Of a stretch of 64,000 bases of DNA, positions 47,670 through 58,985 are shown piece by piece; within the stretch, counting starts at the first letter, position 1; every line of letters starts with the position of its first letter. Below the pieces are notes generated by a model. The model was not told where the DNA came from, did no database searches, and saw nothing but the letters and a program-made list of their open reading frames with translations. A program made the position numbers and the translations under genes. The stretch lies in the NCBI GenBank assembly GCA_034770075.1, contig CM068385.1, positions 76,128,272 through 76,192,271 of the forward strand. Reading direction: 5' to 3'. This DNA is from Aralia elata. Taxonomy: Eukaryota > Streptophyta > Magnoliopsida > Apiales > Araliaceae.

Positions 47670-50662
47670 GGACTAAGCATAAGTAGAAAGCTGAACAAGG
47701 ATAAAGTCTTCTTACGAGTTGGGAATGGAGTAAAGGTTGCTGCATTAGCTGTAGGAACTTATTGTTTAGCACTGCCTTTGGGCAAGTTCATTAGTTTAAA
47801 TAATTGTTATTATGTTCCAACACTCATTAGAAATATTATTTCAATTTCTGTATTGGATATGGATGGTTTTGATATTATAATAAAGAACAACAGTTGTTCT
47901 ATTTATAATAAAAATGTTTTATATGGTGTTGGCAATCTACTGAATGGACTTTACATACTTGACTTGCATGAAAATATACTTCAAATTGAACGAACTAAGA
48001 AAAGAAAAAGAGATGATGTTAATTATACTTTTATGTGGCACTGTAGACTCGGTCATATCAATGAAACAAGATTAACCAAGTTGCATAAAGATGGGCTTTT
48101 AGAGCTATCTGATTACGAATCATATCCAACTTGTAAATCTTGTCTCATGGGTAAGATTACTAAATCTCCTTTTAGTGGAAAGGGAGAAAGAGTTACAGAG
48201 TTGTTAGCGTTGGTACACACAGACGTATGTGGACCTATGACAACGAATGCACGAGAAGGGTATTCTTATTTTATTACTTTCACTGATGATCATTATAGAT
48301 TTGAATATGTGTATTTAATGAAATACAAATCTGAATCGTTTGAAAAGTTCAAAGAATTCAGAAGTGAAGTAGAGAAGCAAATTGGTAAGAGTATTAAGAT
48401 TCTTCGATCGGATCGAGGAGGTGAATACTTTACCAATGAGTTTCTAAGTTGTCTCAAAGAAAATGGTATAATCTCACAATGGACTCCACCAGGGATGCCA
48501 CAGTTGAATGGTGTATCTGAAAGGAGAAATCGAACATTGTTGGACATGGTTCGTTCCATGATGAGTTATACCGACCTTCCAGTATCCTTTTGGGGTTATG
48601 CCCTAGAAACGATTGCATACCTGCTTAACAAGGTACCTACCAAATTCGTCCCAAAGACCCCATATGAGATATGGACAGGGAGGAAACCTAGTCTTAAGCA
48701 TGTTAAGACTTGGGGTTGTCCAGCTTATATTAAAAAGTTTGAGAATGATAAGCTGCAGACTAGATCTAACAAATGTAGATTTGTGGGATACCCTAAAGAA
48801 ACATCAGGGTATTATTTCTATCATCCTACTGATCAAAAGGTGTTTGTTGCGAAATACGTTGCATTCTTGGAAAATGAGTTTATCCTTGAAGGGGTCAGTG
48901 GGAGTAAGATATATCTTGAAGAAGTTCAAGAACCACAAAATACTACGGATCAAAGTCAGGTACCTGACCAAGTAGAAGAACCTACTGTACCACTACCTAT
49001 TCGTAAATCTGGAAGAGTACCGAAGATACCTGAAAGATATGGATTCATCATAGAGGATGATGATGAGGTACGCATCATACATGATGATGATCCATTGACT
49101 TACGAAGAGGCTATGAGTAGTGAAGACTCAGAGAAATGGCTAGAAGCCATGAAATCCGAGATGGACTCCATGTATGAAAATCAAGTATGGACTTTAGTTT
49201 CACCACCTGAGGGCATTAAGCCTATTAGGTGTAAATGGGTCTTTAAGAGAAAGACTGGAGCAGATGGCAAGGTAGAGACCTATAAGGCCCAACTGGTTGC
49301 AAAAGGTTTCAAACAAAGACAAGGAGTTGACTATGATGAAACCTTCTCACCAGTAGCTATGCTCAAGTCCATTCGGATTTTGCTTGCAATTGAAGCTTAT
49401 TATGACTACGAGATCTGGCAAATGGACGTGAAAATGGCCTTCCTCAATGGAGAGCTTGAGGAAAATGTATATATGATACAACCAGAGGGTTTTGTTTCAA
49501 CGGTTGGAACAAACCAAGTCTGTAAGCTACAACGATCCATTTATAGATTGAAGCAAGCTTCTCGAAGATGGAACATCCGTTTTGATGAGATAATCAAAAG
49601 GTTTGATTTTATCAAAAATGAAGATGAACCTTGTGTGTACAAGAAGGTTAGTGGGAGCGCTGTTTCATTCCTTGTATTATATGTTGATGATATATTACTG
49701 ATAGGGAATGATGTTCCTATGCTACAGTCAATCAAAATTTGGTTATCTAAACACTTCTCCATGAAGGACTTGGGTGAGGCATCCTATATTTTGGGGATAA
49801 AGATCTATAGAGATAGATCTAAAAGGATGTTTGGCTTGACCCAAGGAAAGTACATTGACTCGATGCTAAAAAGGTTTAGCATGGAAGATTCCAAGAGAGG
49901 TCTCATGCCGATGAGCTATGGAATACATCTCTCCAAGAAACAGGCCCCAAAGACACCTGAGGAGAGAGACCGGATGAGTAAGATTCCTTATGCTTCAGCA
50001 ATAGGATCTATCATGTACGGTATGATATGTACTAGACCAGATGTCGCTCATGCACTTAGTGTAACAAGCAGATATCAGTTGAATCTAGGAGAAGAGCATT
50101 GGAAGGCAGTGAAAAACATCCTAAAGTACTTGAGAAGAACTAAGGATGTATTTCTTGTCTACGGTGGGTCTGAATTGAAACTAGAGGGCTATACAGACTC
50201 AAGTTTTCAAACGGACCAAGATGACAGTAAATCCGTTTCAGGGTACGTGTTTACCTTAAACGGTGGCACAGTGAGTTGGAAAAGTTCCAAGCAGCAAACA
50301 GTTACTGATTCAGTGATAGAGGCAGAGTACATAGCTGCAAGTGAAACTGCAAAGGAAGCTGTTTGGATGAAGAAGTTCATAACTGAACTTGGAGTGGTTC
50401 CTAGCATTAGAGGAGTTGTACCTTTATTCTGTGACAACACTGGAGCTGTTGTGCAAGCTAAGGAACCCAGGTCTCATCAGAAATCCAAACACGTGTTGCA
50501 GCGGTTTCATTTAATTAGAGAGATCATTGAAAGAGGAGATGTCACCCTGGAGCGTGTGGACTCTCAAGACAACATTGTAGATCTATTTACTAAAGTTGAA
50601 CTCAATAGCAGTTTGATCGTCACTTAGAGAAGATGGGTATTAGATACCAAGGCGATTGGCTT
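47670..50662 (+). pseudogene. Copia pol: protease end, integrase, RT, RNase H
   Basis: Same frame as the preceding protease part, open from just after the TAG at 47667. Numbering from the Leu codon at 47778: zinc-binding H88, H93, C119, C122; integrase D149 (HTDVCGP), D212 (RSDRGGEY), E248 (NGVSERRN), giving the exact D35E spacing. RT follows, with KWVFKRKTGADGKVETYKA, WQMDVKMAFLNG and YVDD at 635-638. RNase H follows with GYTDSSFQTD, EAEYIAAS and CDNTGAV. Near 50600 a one-base frame change gives a premature end at 50627; the alternative frame carries the family's usual C-terminus (GIRYQGDWL) to TAG 50663-50665. Catalytic residues remain intact. Confidence 0.9.
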
Positions 50663-50665
50663 TAG

Positions 50666-50679
50666 TGCAAGCGGGAGAT
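50666..50679 (+). promoter_or_regulatory. Copia polypurine tract
   Basis: TGCAAGCGGGAGAT abuts the 3' LTR; the purine-rich core is AAGCGGGAGA. Confidence 0.75.
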
Positions 50680-52464
50680 TGAAAGTAGTATGCACACAAG
50701 TCAATCATATTTGATATGATGTAGCATATACTTTGTAATCTTATTCATTTATTAATAAAAGAATTGATTTTCTTAAAGGCATTTTACATTATGTACATAG
50801 TGTTGTTATATTAAATGTGATAAACCCATAGTTTTGAACAATGCTTTTAGAATCATGATGGTGATCATGCTAATGAGATCTAAATTCTAGATAGCTCACA
50901 AACTAAAATCGTTCCTAATCGTTGGATTACTAAAAAGGGGATTAGTGAATCCTGATAGATTAGTACATACGTTGCTTGCTCTTAGGAAGAGGATGATTGA
51001 TCTCATAATCATTTGTGTGGAGACACTAAAGCAAGTATGTAGGTGCTTATTGGAGAATAAGTTCACTGAACGTGGCTCGCTAAGGAATACCTAATGGAGT
51101 TTTACTCGCCTGTCAATAGAAATTCCTATAGTGATAGTAGTACAAGTGATCCTTGGACTTGAGATCATCATAGTATCTTGTGTATGATGAGTTATACTTT
51201 GACATGTCCCTTAAGACCTTTAGGGTATATCAAAGGGTATGATTGGGTATAATAAGTTGTACATGGAGATAGGTGAATGATCAACAAAGAATCTACCACG
51301 TCTAATAAAAGATGTGAATGTCCTATGTTATTCGATAAATGACAACTCAGAAGTCCTTGGCCAAGGCAGAATGAAATTAGAAAGGAGTTTCTAATTTGCA
51401 TTATTTAGAGTTGTGCATTTGGGAATCGAAATACATATAATTAAATAAAATAAGACTTGACAGTAAATCCATGTCTTATATTTAATTGGGACATTGTATG
51501 GTAGAAGGATTGAATTGTACGGTAACTATGCACTGAAAGGTTCTTTTGTGATTAATGTTGAAATTTATATTATCTGGAAAGTCGTTGATCGCTAAGGGGG
51601 CTTACCCTTATTATAGAATAAATATTATTTATTTAAATGAATTAAATATTTTAATTTATTTATTTAAATATAATTATAATTGTTCTAATTGATTTATTCA
51701 CAACCGCAAAAGGAAAATATTTATTTAAGAAGTAAATGGCATAATTGTAATAATAAGTTAAGTGTATTTAATTTAGTCTATGGAGATAGAATAAATTAAA
51801 TAACTTAATATTTATTATTTAATATTTTGAAAATATTAAATATAAATTAATAAGAGGAGTCTTATTATTATTATTACTATTACTATTATTTAATTCCTAA
51901 TAGGGATTGGGAATTAATTAATAGAAGCACTTTTCCATGAATTTCTAATTGGATTAGGAGCATAATTAATTAAAGGAATTTAATTATAATAGAAACCCTA
52001 ATCCTAAATAGTTTAGGGAAGGATTATTCCTATATCTATAAATAAGAGGAGTCTCATCATAGATTAGGGTTACACACTCTTGCTAGATTGTGGAGAGTAC
52101 TTGCAATTTTTATAGAGATAGAAACTAGGGTTTTGCCAACACTCATCTTCTTGAATAACTATTCTTTCTTGGTGGATCACCTCTAGAGGCCAAACGCTTG
52201 GGTGGCTAACGTTGATCAAAGGGAGGAATCTCATCGGTGGAATTCAAGGAGAACGCGAAGGAATTGGAGGTGAACTTATACCCGAGGAAGCACGGTTCTA
52301 CGAGGGTATAATTTCTTAATCTCTATCTCTTTCGTTAATTGATAATTGAACACAAGGAAAGATCATGGTGATGGTTTGTATGAAAATTTTAAAATCCGAT
52401 TTATCACGCTTCCGCTTTATTTATGTAATTTGATTGCATGCTTGCGTTATATACAAACCTAACA
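50680..52464 (+). mobile_element. Copia 3' LTR, 1,785 bp
   Basis: TGAAAGTAG...CCTAACA, TATA box at 52037-52044. It lacks about 32 bp present in the other LTRs at about 51707 (CACAACCG|CAAAAGG). The missing piece is bounded by ACCG direct repeats in the other copies, suggesting a slippage or microhomology deletion. Confidence 0.92.
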
Positions 52465-55256
52465 CATAGATCTAACAATATTAACCAAAAACATAAAGTT
52501 CTAGGTTTTAGAAATACTTTTAAACCTTTAAGGTTTCTTCTTCTTGTAGATGAAAGGATGTCAAGCTTGAGCATCCTCCACTTCTTCTTTCCATGGCTTT
52601 GATAGAACATAGATATAGCTCATTTAATTCCTTCTCATGGCCATCCACGAATTTCTCTCTCTCTATTGTTCTAGCTATTTAGCTTAAGGAAAAGAAGTAA
52701 AATGAATGAAATGAAATTGTCAAGCCTTGGTTAATCAACCAAGCTTCTCTCTCCTCTTGCAATTATGCTTGCAATAACATTACATACATAATGTATATCT
52801 ATTCTTTTCTCCCACCACTTAACCAAAGCTAGGTAACCAAAGGTGGTTAAATAAAGTAGATGGGACAAGACATTAATTAAAGTAGATGGGACAACACATT
52901 AATCAAAGTAGATGGGACAAGACATTAATTAAAAAGATGGGACAACACATTAATTAAAGTAGATGAGACAAGATATTAATTAAAGTAGATGAGACAAGAC
53001 ATTAATTAAAGTAGATGGGACAAGATATTAATTAAAGTAGATGGGACAAGACATTTGGGGCTACTTTGTAAGAGATGTGAGAGGCTAGCTCTAGCCCTCT
53101 CTTGGCCCAAGATGGGCGGTTTCCCCATGCTCCATTTCCCCACACTTTTGTTTTTATTTTTCATTTAATTTATATATAAGTATACTTGCAATAATATTAC
53201 ATACACATATGTGTATCTATCTAATCCCTCCACCATTTAACTTAGTTGTAGTTAACTCTCTAACATTTACCTCAAGGTCAAAAATTTAATCAACCTTAGT
53301 TAGTTATCAACTTATTCTCCTTCTCCCAACAATTAACCAAGGTATGGTTAATTCTCTACAAACATGTAATTTCATGATTACTTACTAATTCCATGTTGGT
53401 CAATTATCCCCTTATAAGAATTAACCTAGAGTGAATTCACTAACTCCACCTTAGTTAAGTCTCATCTATCATGTATACATACAATTATATATTTATACAC
53501 ATTTTGCTAGCAACTAACCAATGCATGGTTAAAGCTTTAACTTAGTTACCACATAGGGATACTCAATTAAACCATCTATGGTTAATTCTCATCATCACAT
53601 GCATTCATCTAGCATTTAACCAATGTTTGGTTAATGCCCTCTCTTGTTTACCAACTAGGATTATTCAATTAACCTTACATTGGTTAATTCTATACAACCT
53701 TTCATTTCTCCAACAAAAGCTACCAACCTAGCCCATCATAGCTCTCTTACACTACTTACACACATCACCAACTTGTCACTTCCATCCCCTTTTTGCTCCT
53801 ACCAATGCAACTTTGGATAAAATAAAAGCAAAAGTCTACCAACTTGTTTTAATTTTTTTTCCTTTCTTTTAATAAGAATACTTGCACAATTATATATATG
53901 TATAAATATACTAATGCATATATATAAATACACCAACACATACTATTCTCTCTCTTCATTATCTAAACCTTTCATTTATGGAAAGTTTCTACCCTTCCAT
54001 TTCTTTGGGCTTCTTTAACTCAAGCTTGGTTAAAATATGATCAACCTAGTTTACTCATCCTTTGACTAATTTGTTAGGTTACTCATAAAACCCTAACACA
54101 TTAAATCCTTACTCATAGCTTGGGCTTATAATAAATCCCTTTTGGACTATCAATTATCATACATTTGGGCTTATATTTAAATTACCCACTTCACGTCTAG
54201 GCAATCCCATATTGGGCTACCATAATTAATCATCTTATTGAAATTCCCTATATTAATCACACTAGTTAATTACCTAATGATGATCACCCTTCTTGTTTGC
54301 CAATCAAGGCCAACGTTCAAGCTATGTTAATTCATAACATAGTTTTATCTTGTTTCTCATTAATTAACCTAGTTAATTACTCATCTAGGCTTGGATCATT
54401 ACCATCCTACCCTTCATCCTACACTGTCCATTTATGGAAGGTCTCTAACCTCTTCTTATTGGTGGACATCTATACACCACAACTTTCCTTTTATAGAGAA
54501 TTCCCAAACTTTTCATTTATTGAAAGTTTCTCCTCTCGTATTTTTGAATAGTAAATACGCTCTTATACTCCATATAAACGCTATTCGGGAATGTGAAAAT
54601 TCGAAAAGAACAAAGAAGCGTTTCTCGCGTGAATAGTGTTTCCCGCGTTATTTTCTAAGAAAATATTTTTCCTCTACAATTCATTAATGCTTATATCGTA
54701 TCACATAACACATTGATTAGATCGTAGAAATCCATCTTCATTGATCACTTAAAATCATAATACACAAATATATCATTACTTCTCTACTTATGGAAAGTTT
54801 CTGGGGTAGCTTCTCTAACCCCAACTAGCTTATACATGCTTGTATACCCATATATCTCTGTATACCACCTTATCAATTCTAGGATTTCAATCCCTTACAT
54901 ATCGTTTCACACATTTAATTTCTAACACATAGATTAGGTTAAAGTGTTTAATCATCTCTACACAATCATCTTCTTCAAAACTAGGTTTTAAACTCAACCC
55001 TTATAAGGATTCCATCATCGGAACCACTACTACCAAAACACTCAAGTTTGGTTAACTTCTAAACTCCTACGACATTTATTTCATTGCATAATCTTATTGA
55101 ATACGTCCTTAATTCATATAGGTTCTTTCAAATCCAAAGAAAATATTGAGTCATTTCTCTACACATTTCTCTGTTAACAATCTAGGTTTTGACTTTAACC
55201 TTTATTTAATATTTGAGACCTTATTTACAAGTCTCATAACTATCCGGGATATTACA
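52465..55256 (-). other. Chromovirus solo LTR, third segment
   Basis: 2.8 kb with no gene. It contains the minisatellite at 52853-53054 and several GGTTAA-rich stretches. Short frames at 54297-54636 lack motifs. It ends GGGATATTACA followed by TSD TCAGT. Confidence 0.75.
52853..53054. repeat. Minisatellite, 24-27-bp unit, about eight copies
   Basis: Unit AAAGTAGATGGGACAAGACA plus TTAATT, repeated with GAGACAAG, ACACATT and ATATT variants. Variants alternate, indicating turnover within the array. Confidence 0.92.
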
Positions 55257-55261
55257 TCAGT
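55257..55261. repeat. TSD TCAGT (right) of the chromovirus solo LTR
   Basis: Identical to 39510-39514. Confidence 0.9.
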
Positions 55262-55865
55262 AGCCCAGGAGATGATTGCAAAACAGTTCTGACCTTGCCA
55301 AGGTTTAAGCAAAAATGGCTAGGGAATTATTCATCCGATCCAATTACCGATGCAAAGAGGGAAAACAGGTTTGGGCTATTCTGGCAGCTCAAAATGGAGG
55401 AATCCTTATAAGAAAAGTCCACTTCAGCTATCCGACATTTTAATGCCCAAAGCCATCAATCCCACTCCCAGTTCGGCCATTCCAGATGATGAAGAAGAAA
55501 TAATGATTCTTCCCTGCGAAGAGATGACCAAAAGGGAAAACTTCTTGCTAGTAAATCAACAATTCAAAGAAAAACTCAGTATTAGAGTATCGAAGATCCC
55601 TGAAAAAGATACAGAAAAGGATGATCAAGATAAGGGAAAGGGGAAAGTCAACAAAGCGAGCTCATCGAAGAATCAAGAGCATATTCCCTTTATCGATTGG
55701 TTCAGTCTGGATGTCTCTAAGTGGTGTGCCAAACCAAAGAATAATCAAGTCATGGCTATAATCGAGGATATTTTTGATGCAGAAATGGCCTCCATCACGG
55801 CCGTTGAGGATGATATGGCCACCGATAATTGGGTTGTCAAAATTTTGTTGATCAAGAAAGGGTAA
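55262..55865 (+). pseudogene. Ogre post-protease segment, resumed
   Basis: Continues the frame broken at 39514 (AQEMIAKQF), with one TGA at 55290-55292, then an open stretch from 55350. It includes PCQGLSKNGQGI and MQRGKTGLGYSG, Gly-rich text typical of this region in Ogre. An acidic/Lys-rich linker follows (PEKDTEKDDQDKGKGKVNK). It ends at 55865, just before the proposed intron. No enzyme domain is seen. Confidence 0.7.
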
Positions 55866-55884
55866 ACCTAGAGGATGATGGTCG

Positions 55885-56039
55885 TAAGTCCCAGTATGTG
55901 TTAGGACATTTATAGCTTATTTAGCTTTCTGTCTTATTTACTTTTCATGCATTACTATGTTGTGTTTTGTTTATCTATCAAAGGAACTCATGTACTGAAA
56001 CGGTTTTATATATAACGAGTTATTTATGTTTCATTGTTA
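55885..56039 (+). other. Candidate Ogre intron between protease and RT regions
   Basis: GTAAGT near 55885 and TTTCATTGTTAG near 56039 bound a T-rich, stop-filled segment of about 155 bp. After it a frame resumes with CPDLNNSSLVNDFPNLKDDY, the type of sequence that follows the known Ogre intron. A different donor (GTATGT near 55898) is possible. Prediction only. Confidence 0.4.
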
Positions 56040-57082
56040 GGTGTCCTGATTTGAATAATTCTAGTCTTGTTAACGATTTTCCAAATTTGAAAGATGATTA
56101 TGACTTCGATATAGAGCTAGACTTTTACTTAATGGGAATTGAAATATGAAAAGATGAATGATGATGAGGTGCCTGAGGAAATCAAAGGGCGGGCCGAAGA
56201 CAAGCCTAAACCAAACCTCGAGCAAATCATTGCCATCAACATAGGAACCTCTGACAAACCCAAAGAACTACAAATAGGAATCGATCTTACTCTAGACCAA
56301 AAGGCCAAAATAACCAAACTCTTAGCCTTATATGAATACATTTTTGCATGGTCCTATGAAGATATGATTGTGCTATCCACTGATATAGTTGTTCATCACT
56401 TGACAATCAAAGAAAGGTTCAAACCAGTTAACCAAAAGCTGAGAAAGTTAAAGCCAGAATAAAGCTTGAAAGTCAAATAAGAAAAACAGTTCAACGCGGG
56501 TATTATTGTGGTCTCTACTTATCCATAATGGATCTTTAATGTAATATTAGTGTCGAAGCCAAGAGAAAAGTATGAGTATATGTAAATTATCGAGATCTTA
56601 ATAGAGCCAGCCTCAAGGACGACTTTTCAATCCCATTTATTTATATCCTGATCGAAAATACAGCTCAATTCGAGATGTATTCCTTTGTCGACTATTTTGC
56701 AGGTTATCATCAGATCATAGTAGTAGAGGAAGACAAAGAAAAAATCGCTTTCATCACCCCTTAGGGCACGTTTTGTTACAGATGTTTAGCCATCAGCCTC
56801 ACAAATGTCAGAGCAACTTATTAAAGAGTTATGATGGCTTTGTTCCAAGACATGATGCATAAGGAGATTGAAGTCTATATAAACGATATCATTGTGAAAT
56901 CAAAGAAAGAAGGAAATCACATGGCCCACCTCAAAAAATTGTTCGAACGTCTTCGAAAGTATAATTTAAAGCTCAATCCAGCGAAGTGCACCTTTGGTAT
57001 TAAATCAGGTAAACTCTTAGGATTTCTCGTAAGTAATAGGGACATTAAAATATACCCTGCCAAAATTAAAGCCATAACATAA
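56040..57082 (+). pseudogene. Ogre reverse transcriptase (heavily decayed)
   Basis: Segments in order: ELQIGIDLTLDQKAKITKLL and YIFAWSYEDM pre-RT block, then the HHLTIKERFKPVNQKLRK start, a broken finger region, AGYHQI, FITP, and MMALFQDMMHKEIEVYINDI. The catalytic YVDD-type motif reads YIND, losing one catalytic Asp. FGIKSGKLLGFLVS follows. Many stops and frame changes lie between 56460 and 56830. Not functional. Confidence 0.75.
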
Positions 57083-57720
57083 ATGTCGGTGCCTCAGACT
57101 GAGAAGGAGATACAAGGAATCTTGGGAAGAGTTAATTTTATTAGCAGATTCATATCTCAGTTAACAACAACTTGCGAACCGATCTTCAATCTATTAAGAA
57201 AGAACTCCTCTGGGAAATGGAATGAGGAATGTCAAAAGGCTTTCAACGCCATCAAGAAACAGTTGATCGAAGTACCTGTACTGGTACCTCCAAGGGATGA
57301 AGTTCCCTTGTTTATGTATATATCTGTCAACTCCAGCGCGATGGAATGTATGTTGGGGCAGAAAGACGAAATGGGCAAAAAGCGAGCAGTGTATTACATT
57401 AGCAAGAGATTCAATAATTACGAGTAGAATTACACCATGATCGTAATGACATATTGTGCATTAGTTTGGGCAGTAATGAGATTGTAACACTATCTGCATA
57501 GTTATACCACTTATTTGATATCCCATATGGACCCGTTGAAGTACATATTCGACAAACCAATGCTGAATTACAAGTTATCTAGGTGGAAATTAATTCTTCA
57601 ATAATTCGATATCGTCTACGTAACCCAAATATCCGTGAAGGGTCAAGGAATTACATATCAGTCATCTGAGGCACCCACGGGTGGATTTGAGCCTTTGAAA
57701 CTTATTTCCCTGACGAAGAC
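57083..57720 (+). pseudogene. Ogre RT thumb/connection and first RNase H
   Basis: Frame-matched to the RT part, separated by a TAA at 57080-57082. It has LGRVNFISRFISQLTTTCEP and VPVLVPPRDEVPLFMYISVN, then an RNase H-type region with AVYYISKRF and, after several stops, PLKYIFDKPMLNYKLSRW. The usual leading acidic residue of this RNase H appears altered (YISVNSSAM). Confidence 0.65.
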
Positions 57721-57764
57721 ATAATGGTGATCCATAGAACAAGGCGAGAGGATGAAGGTCAGTT

Positions 57765-58008
57765 CTGAAAAATGTATTTTGATGATGCTATGAATATGGA
57801 AGGAGCCGGGGTTGGGGTAGTTCTGGTATCAATCACCGGAAGATAGTATCCAATGGTATCCAAATTACAATTCGATAATTCTAACAACACAGCTGAATAC
57901 GAAGGATGCATTATTGGATTGTAGTTGGCTAGGAATATGGGAGTTAAGCGATTAGCTGTATTTGGAGATTCTGAGTTGGTTATTCGACAGACCATAGGTC
58001 ATATAGTG
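57765..58008 (+). pseudogene. Ogre second (archaeal-type) RNase H, truncated
   Basis: MYFDDAMNMEGAGVGVVL, NNTAEYEGCIIG and LAVFGDSELVIRQTIG mark the second RNase H typical of Ogre/Tat elements, with D, E and D of the active site still readable. In-frame stops are present. Similarity stops after about 58000 at GTCATATAGTGGTGCAC; no integrase follows. Confidence 0.65.
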
Positions 58009-58200
58009 GTGCACAAATAGGCCACCTAGCCTGGCCTGGTCTAGGCCTGCCAGGCTTTGACCATTGACCAGGTCGGGCTAAGCCCAGGCTTAAATGTAAG
58101 AAGGCCAGGCCAGGCCAGATAATTGAACTAAAAACTTGGTCGGAGGAAGCCTGCTGACCAGGCCAAGCCAGGCCTAGGTCAATCCAGGCCAGGCCCTTCC
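58009..58200. repeat. GC-rich inverted repeat (GGCCTGG-rich)
   Basis: The left arm at about 58029-58050 (GCCTGGCCTGGTCTAGGCCTG) and the right arm at about 58169-58194 (CAGGCCTAGGTC...CCAGGCCAGGC) are reverse complements with a small gap. Between them are more AGGCCAGGCC blocks. The composition contrasts sharply with the AT-rich surroundings. The lead-in TAGTGGTGCACAAATAGGCC resembles ends of plant hAT-type transposons, but no matching distal end or 8-bp TSD was found. Confidence 0.55.
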
Positions 58201-58985
58201 ATGCATTACTTCAAAAATTTAGCCTTGAACTCTCCTCTATTTATAAAATAAAGGTAGGATAAGATAACATTGTTAGACAATATGGGACTTTAAAAGTGTA
58301 AATAGAGAAACAAATGTGATTATCATATAAATACTCAATGAACTTGGAGTTACAACCTTTTAATCCGATGTGATAGTCCTATTACAACTTGTAAACTTAT
58401 AAATATGAGAAAAAATTCAAACTAGCTTACAGATTGGACGTTTAGGGGATCTCTCATTTCACTGTAATTACAGAAATAAGGAAAGAAATACCCATTCAAA
58501 ATGTCTTTAACCCTTAGGCTACACATCACTAGTTTCAATCCTCATACCAAAAGTATAAACAGTACAAAATTTGGAACCAAATCAATTTACCATTTAAACC
58601 CACTTGTATTTCATCACAAAAAAATGAGTTCTTTTTCACCTTGTTCAAGAGATTGTTTAACAATTAAGAGCTCATTGATTGTTCCAGATTTACTGATATA
58701 ACAAAGTACACTATATATATTATAATCAAAATATGTTTGAAACATGGTCTGATAGGCATAGCAATCTTATTATGATATGTTCAAACCTCAATCCTGATGC
58801 TTTTTATTTGCAGCTCTAGCCTTAATTAAACAAAATGATAGTTTCACATGCCTGTCACCAACTACCTATTCCTTATATAATCATAAGAAACATGTACAAC
58901 CCCAATAAAAATGTGCATACAGAAGCATTAATTTACTCCTTATAGAATGACAAAATAAAGAAAAAACATACCCAATTGATCCAAT
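58201..58985. other. AT-rich spacer, no gene seen
   Basis: No retroelement domain, RNA gene or clear repeat. The 66-codon frame at 58501-58701 has no recognisable feature. It may be the body of the element that truncated Ogre. Confidence 0.5.

Larger units (their letters stand above)
43225..52464 (+). mobile_element. Near-complete Ty1/Copia element, 9,240 bp
   Basis: Two LTRs (43225-45075, 50680-52464), PBS, long leader, gag, protease, integrase, RT and RNase H in Copia order, then a PPT. LTR length near 1.8 kb and total length near 9 kb suggest the Angela lineage; Tork is the alternative. Coding lesions are few (one stop and two frame changes), so it is among the youngest layers. The flanking 5-mers are CCCAG and CATAG, which is not a clean TSD. 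Confidence 0.92.
39515..55256 (-). mobile_element. Chromovirus-type solo LTR, about 4.67 kb, carrying two Copia insertions
   Basis: Plus-strand ends TGTAACGCCCCGAG ... CCGGGATATTACA, flanked by TCAGT on both sides. After removing 41105-42937 (Copia solo LTR plus one TSD) and 43225-52464 (Copia element), the remainder is an LTR of about 4.67 kb. It has no gag-pol, so it is a solo LTR. The start TGTAACGCCCC and end ATTACA resemble the compound Tekay-like element's LTR. The interior has the CGGCCATAACTTCTTCG block and a 26-bp minisatellite. Confidence 0.85.
31802..58008 (+). mobile_element. Ogre/Tat-like Gypsy element, nested and 3'-truncated
   Basis: Ogre-type hallmarks: LTR start TGTAGACAC, the conserved GTGCCTAACAG...CCCCTCG and AAGCCCCCGAAC segments late in the 5' LTR, an Arg-type PBS TGGCGACTCTGC, gag/protease with VMVRAFDG and LLGRPW motifs, and RT followed by two RNase H domains. 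Removing the two insertions (33557-35038 and 39515-55261) leaves about 9 kb. Integrase and 3' LTR are absent; homology ends near 58008. The frames carry many stops, so this is an old dead copy. Confidence 0.8.

Noticed and set aside
58501..58701. 66-codon plus-strand frame
   Set aside because: No domain, no neighbours, AT-rich spacer; length is within chance expectation.
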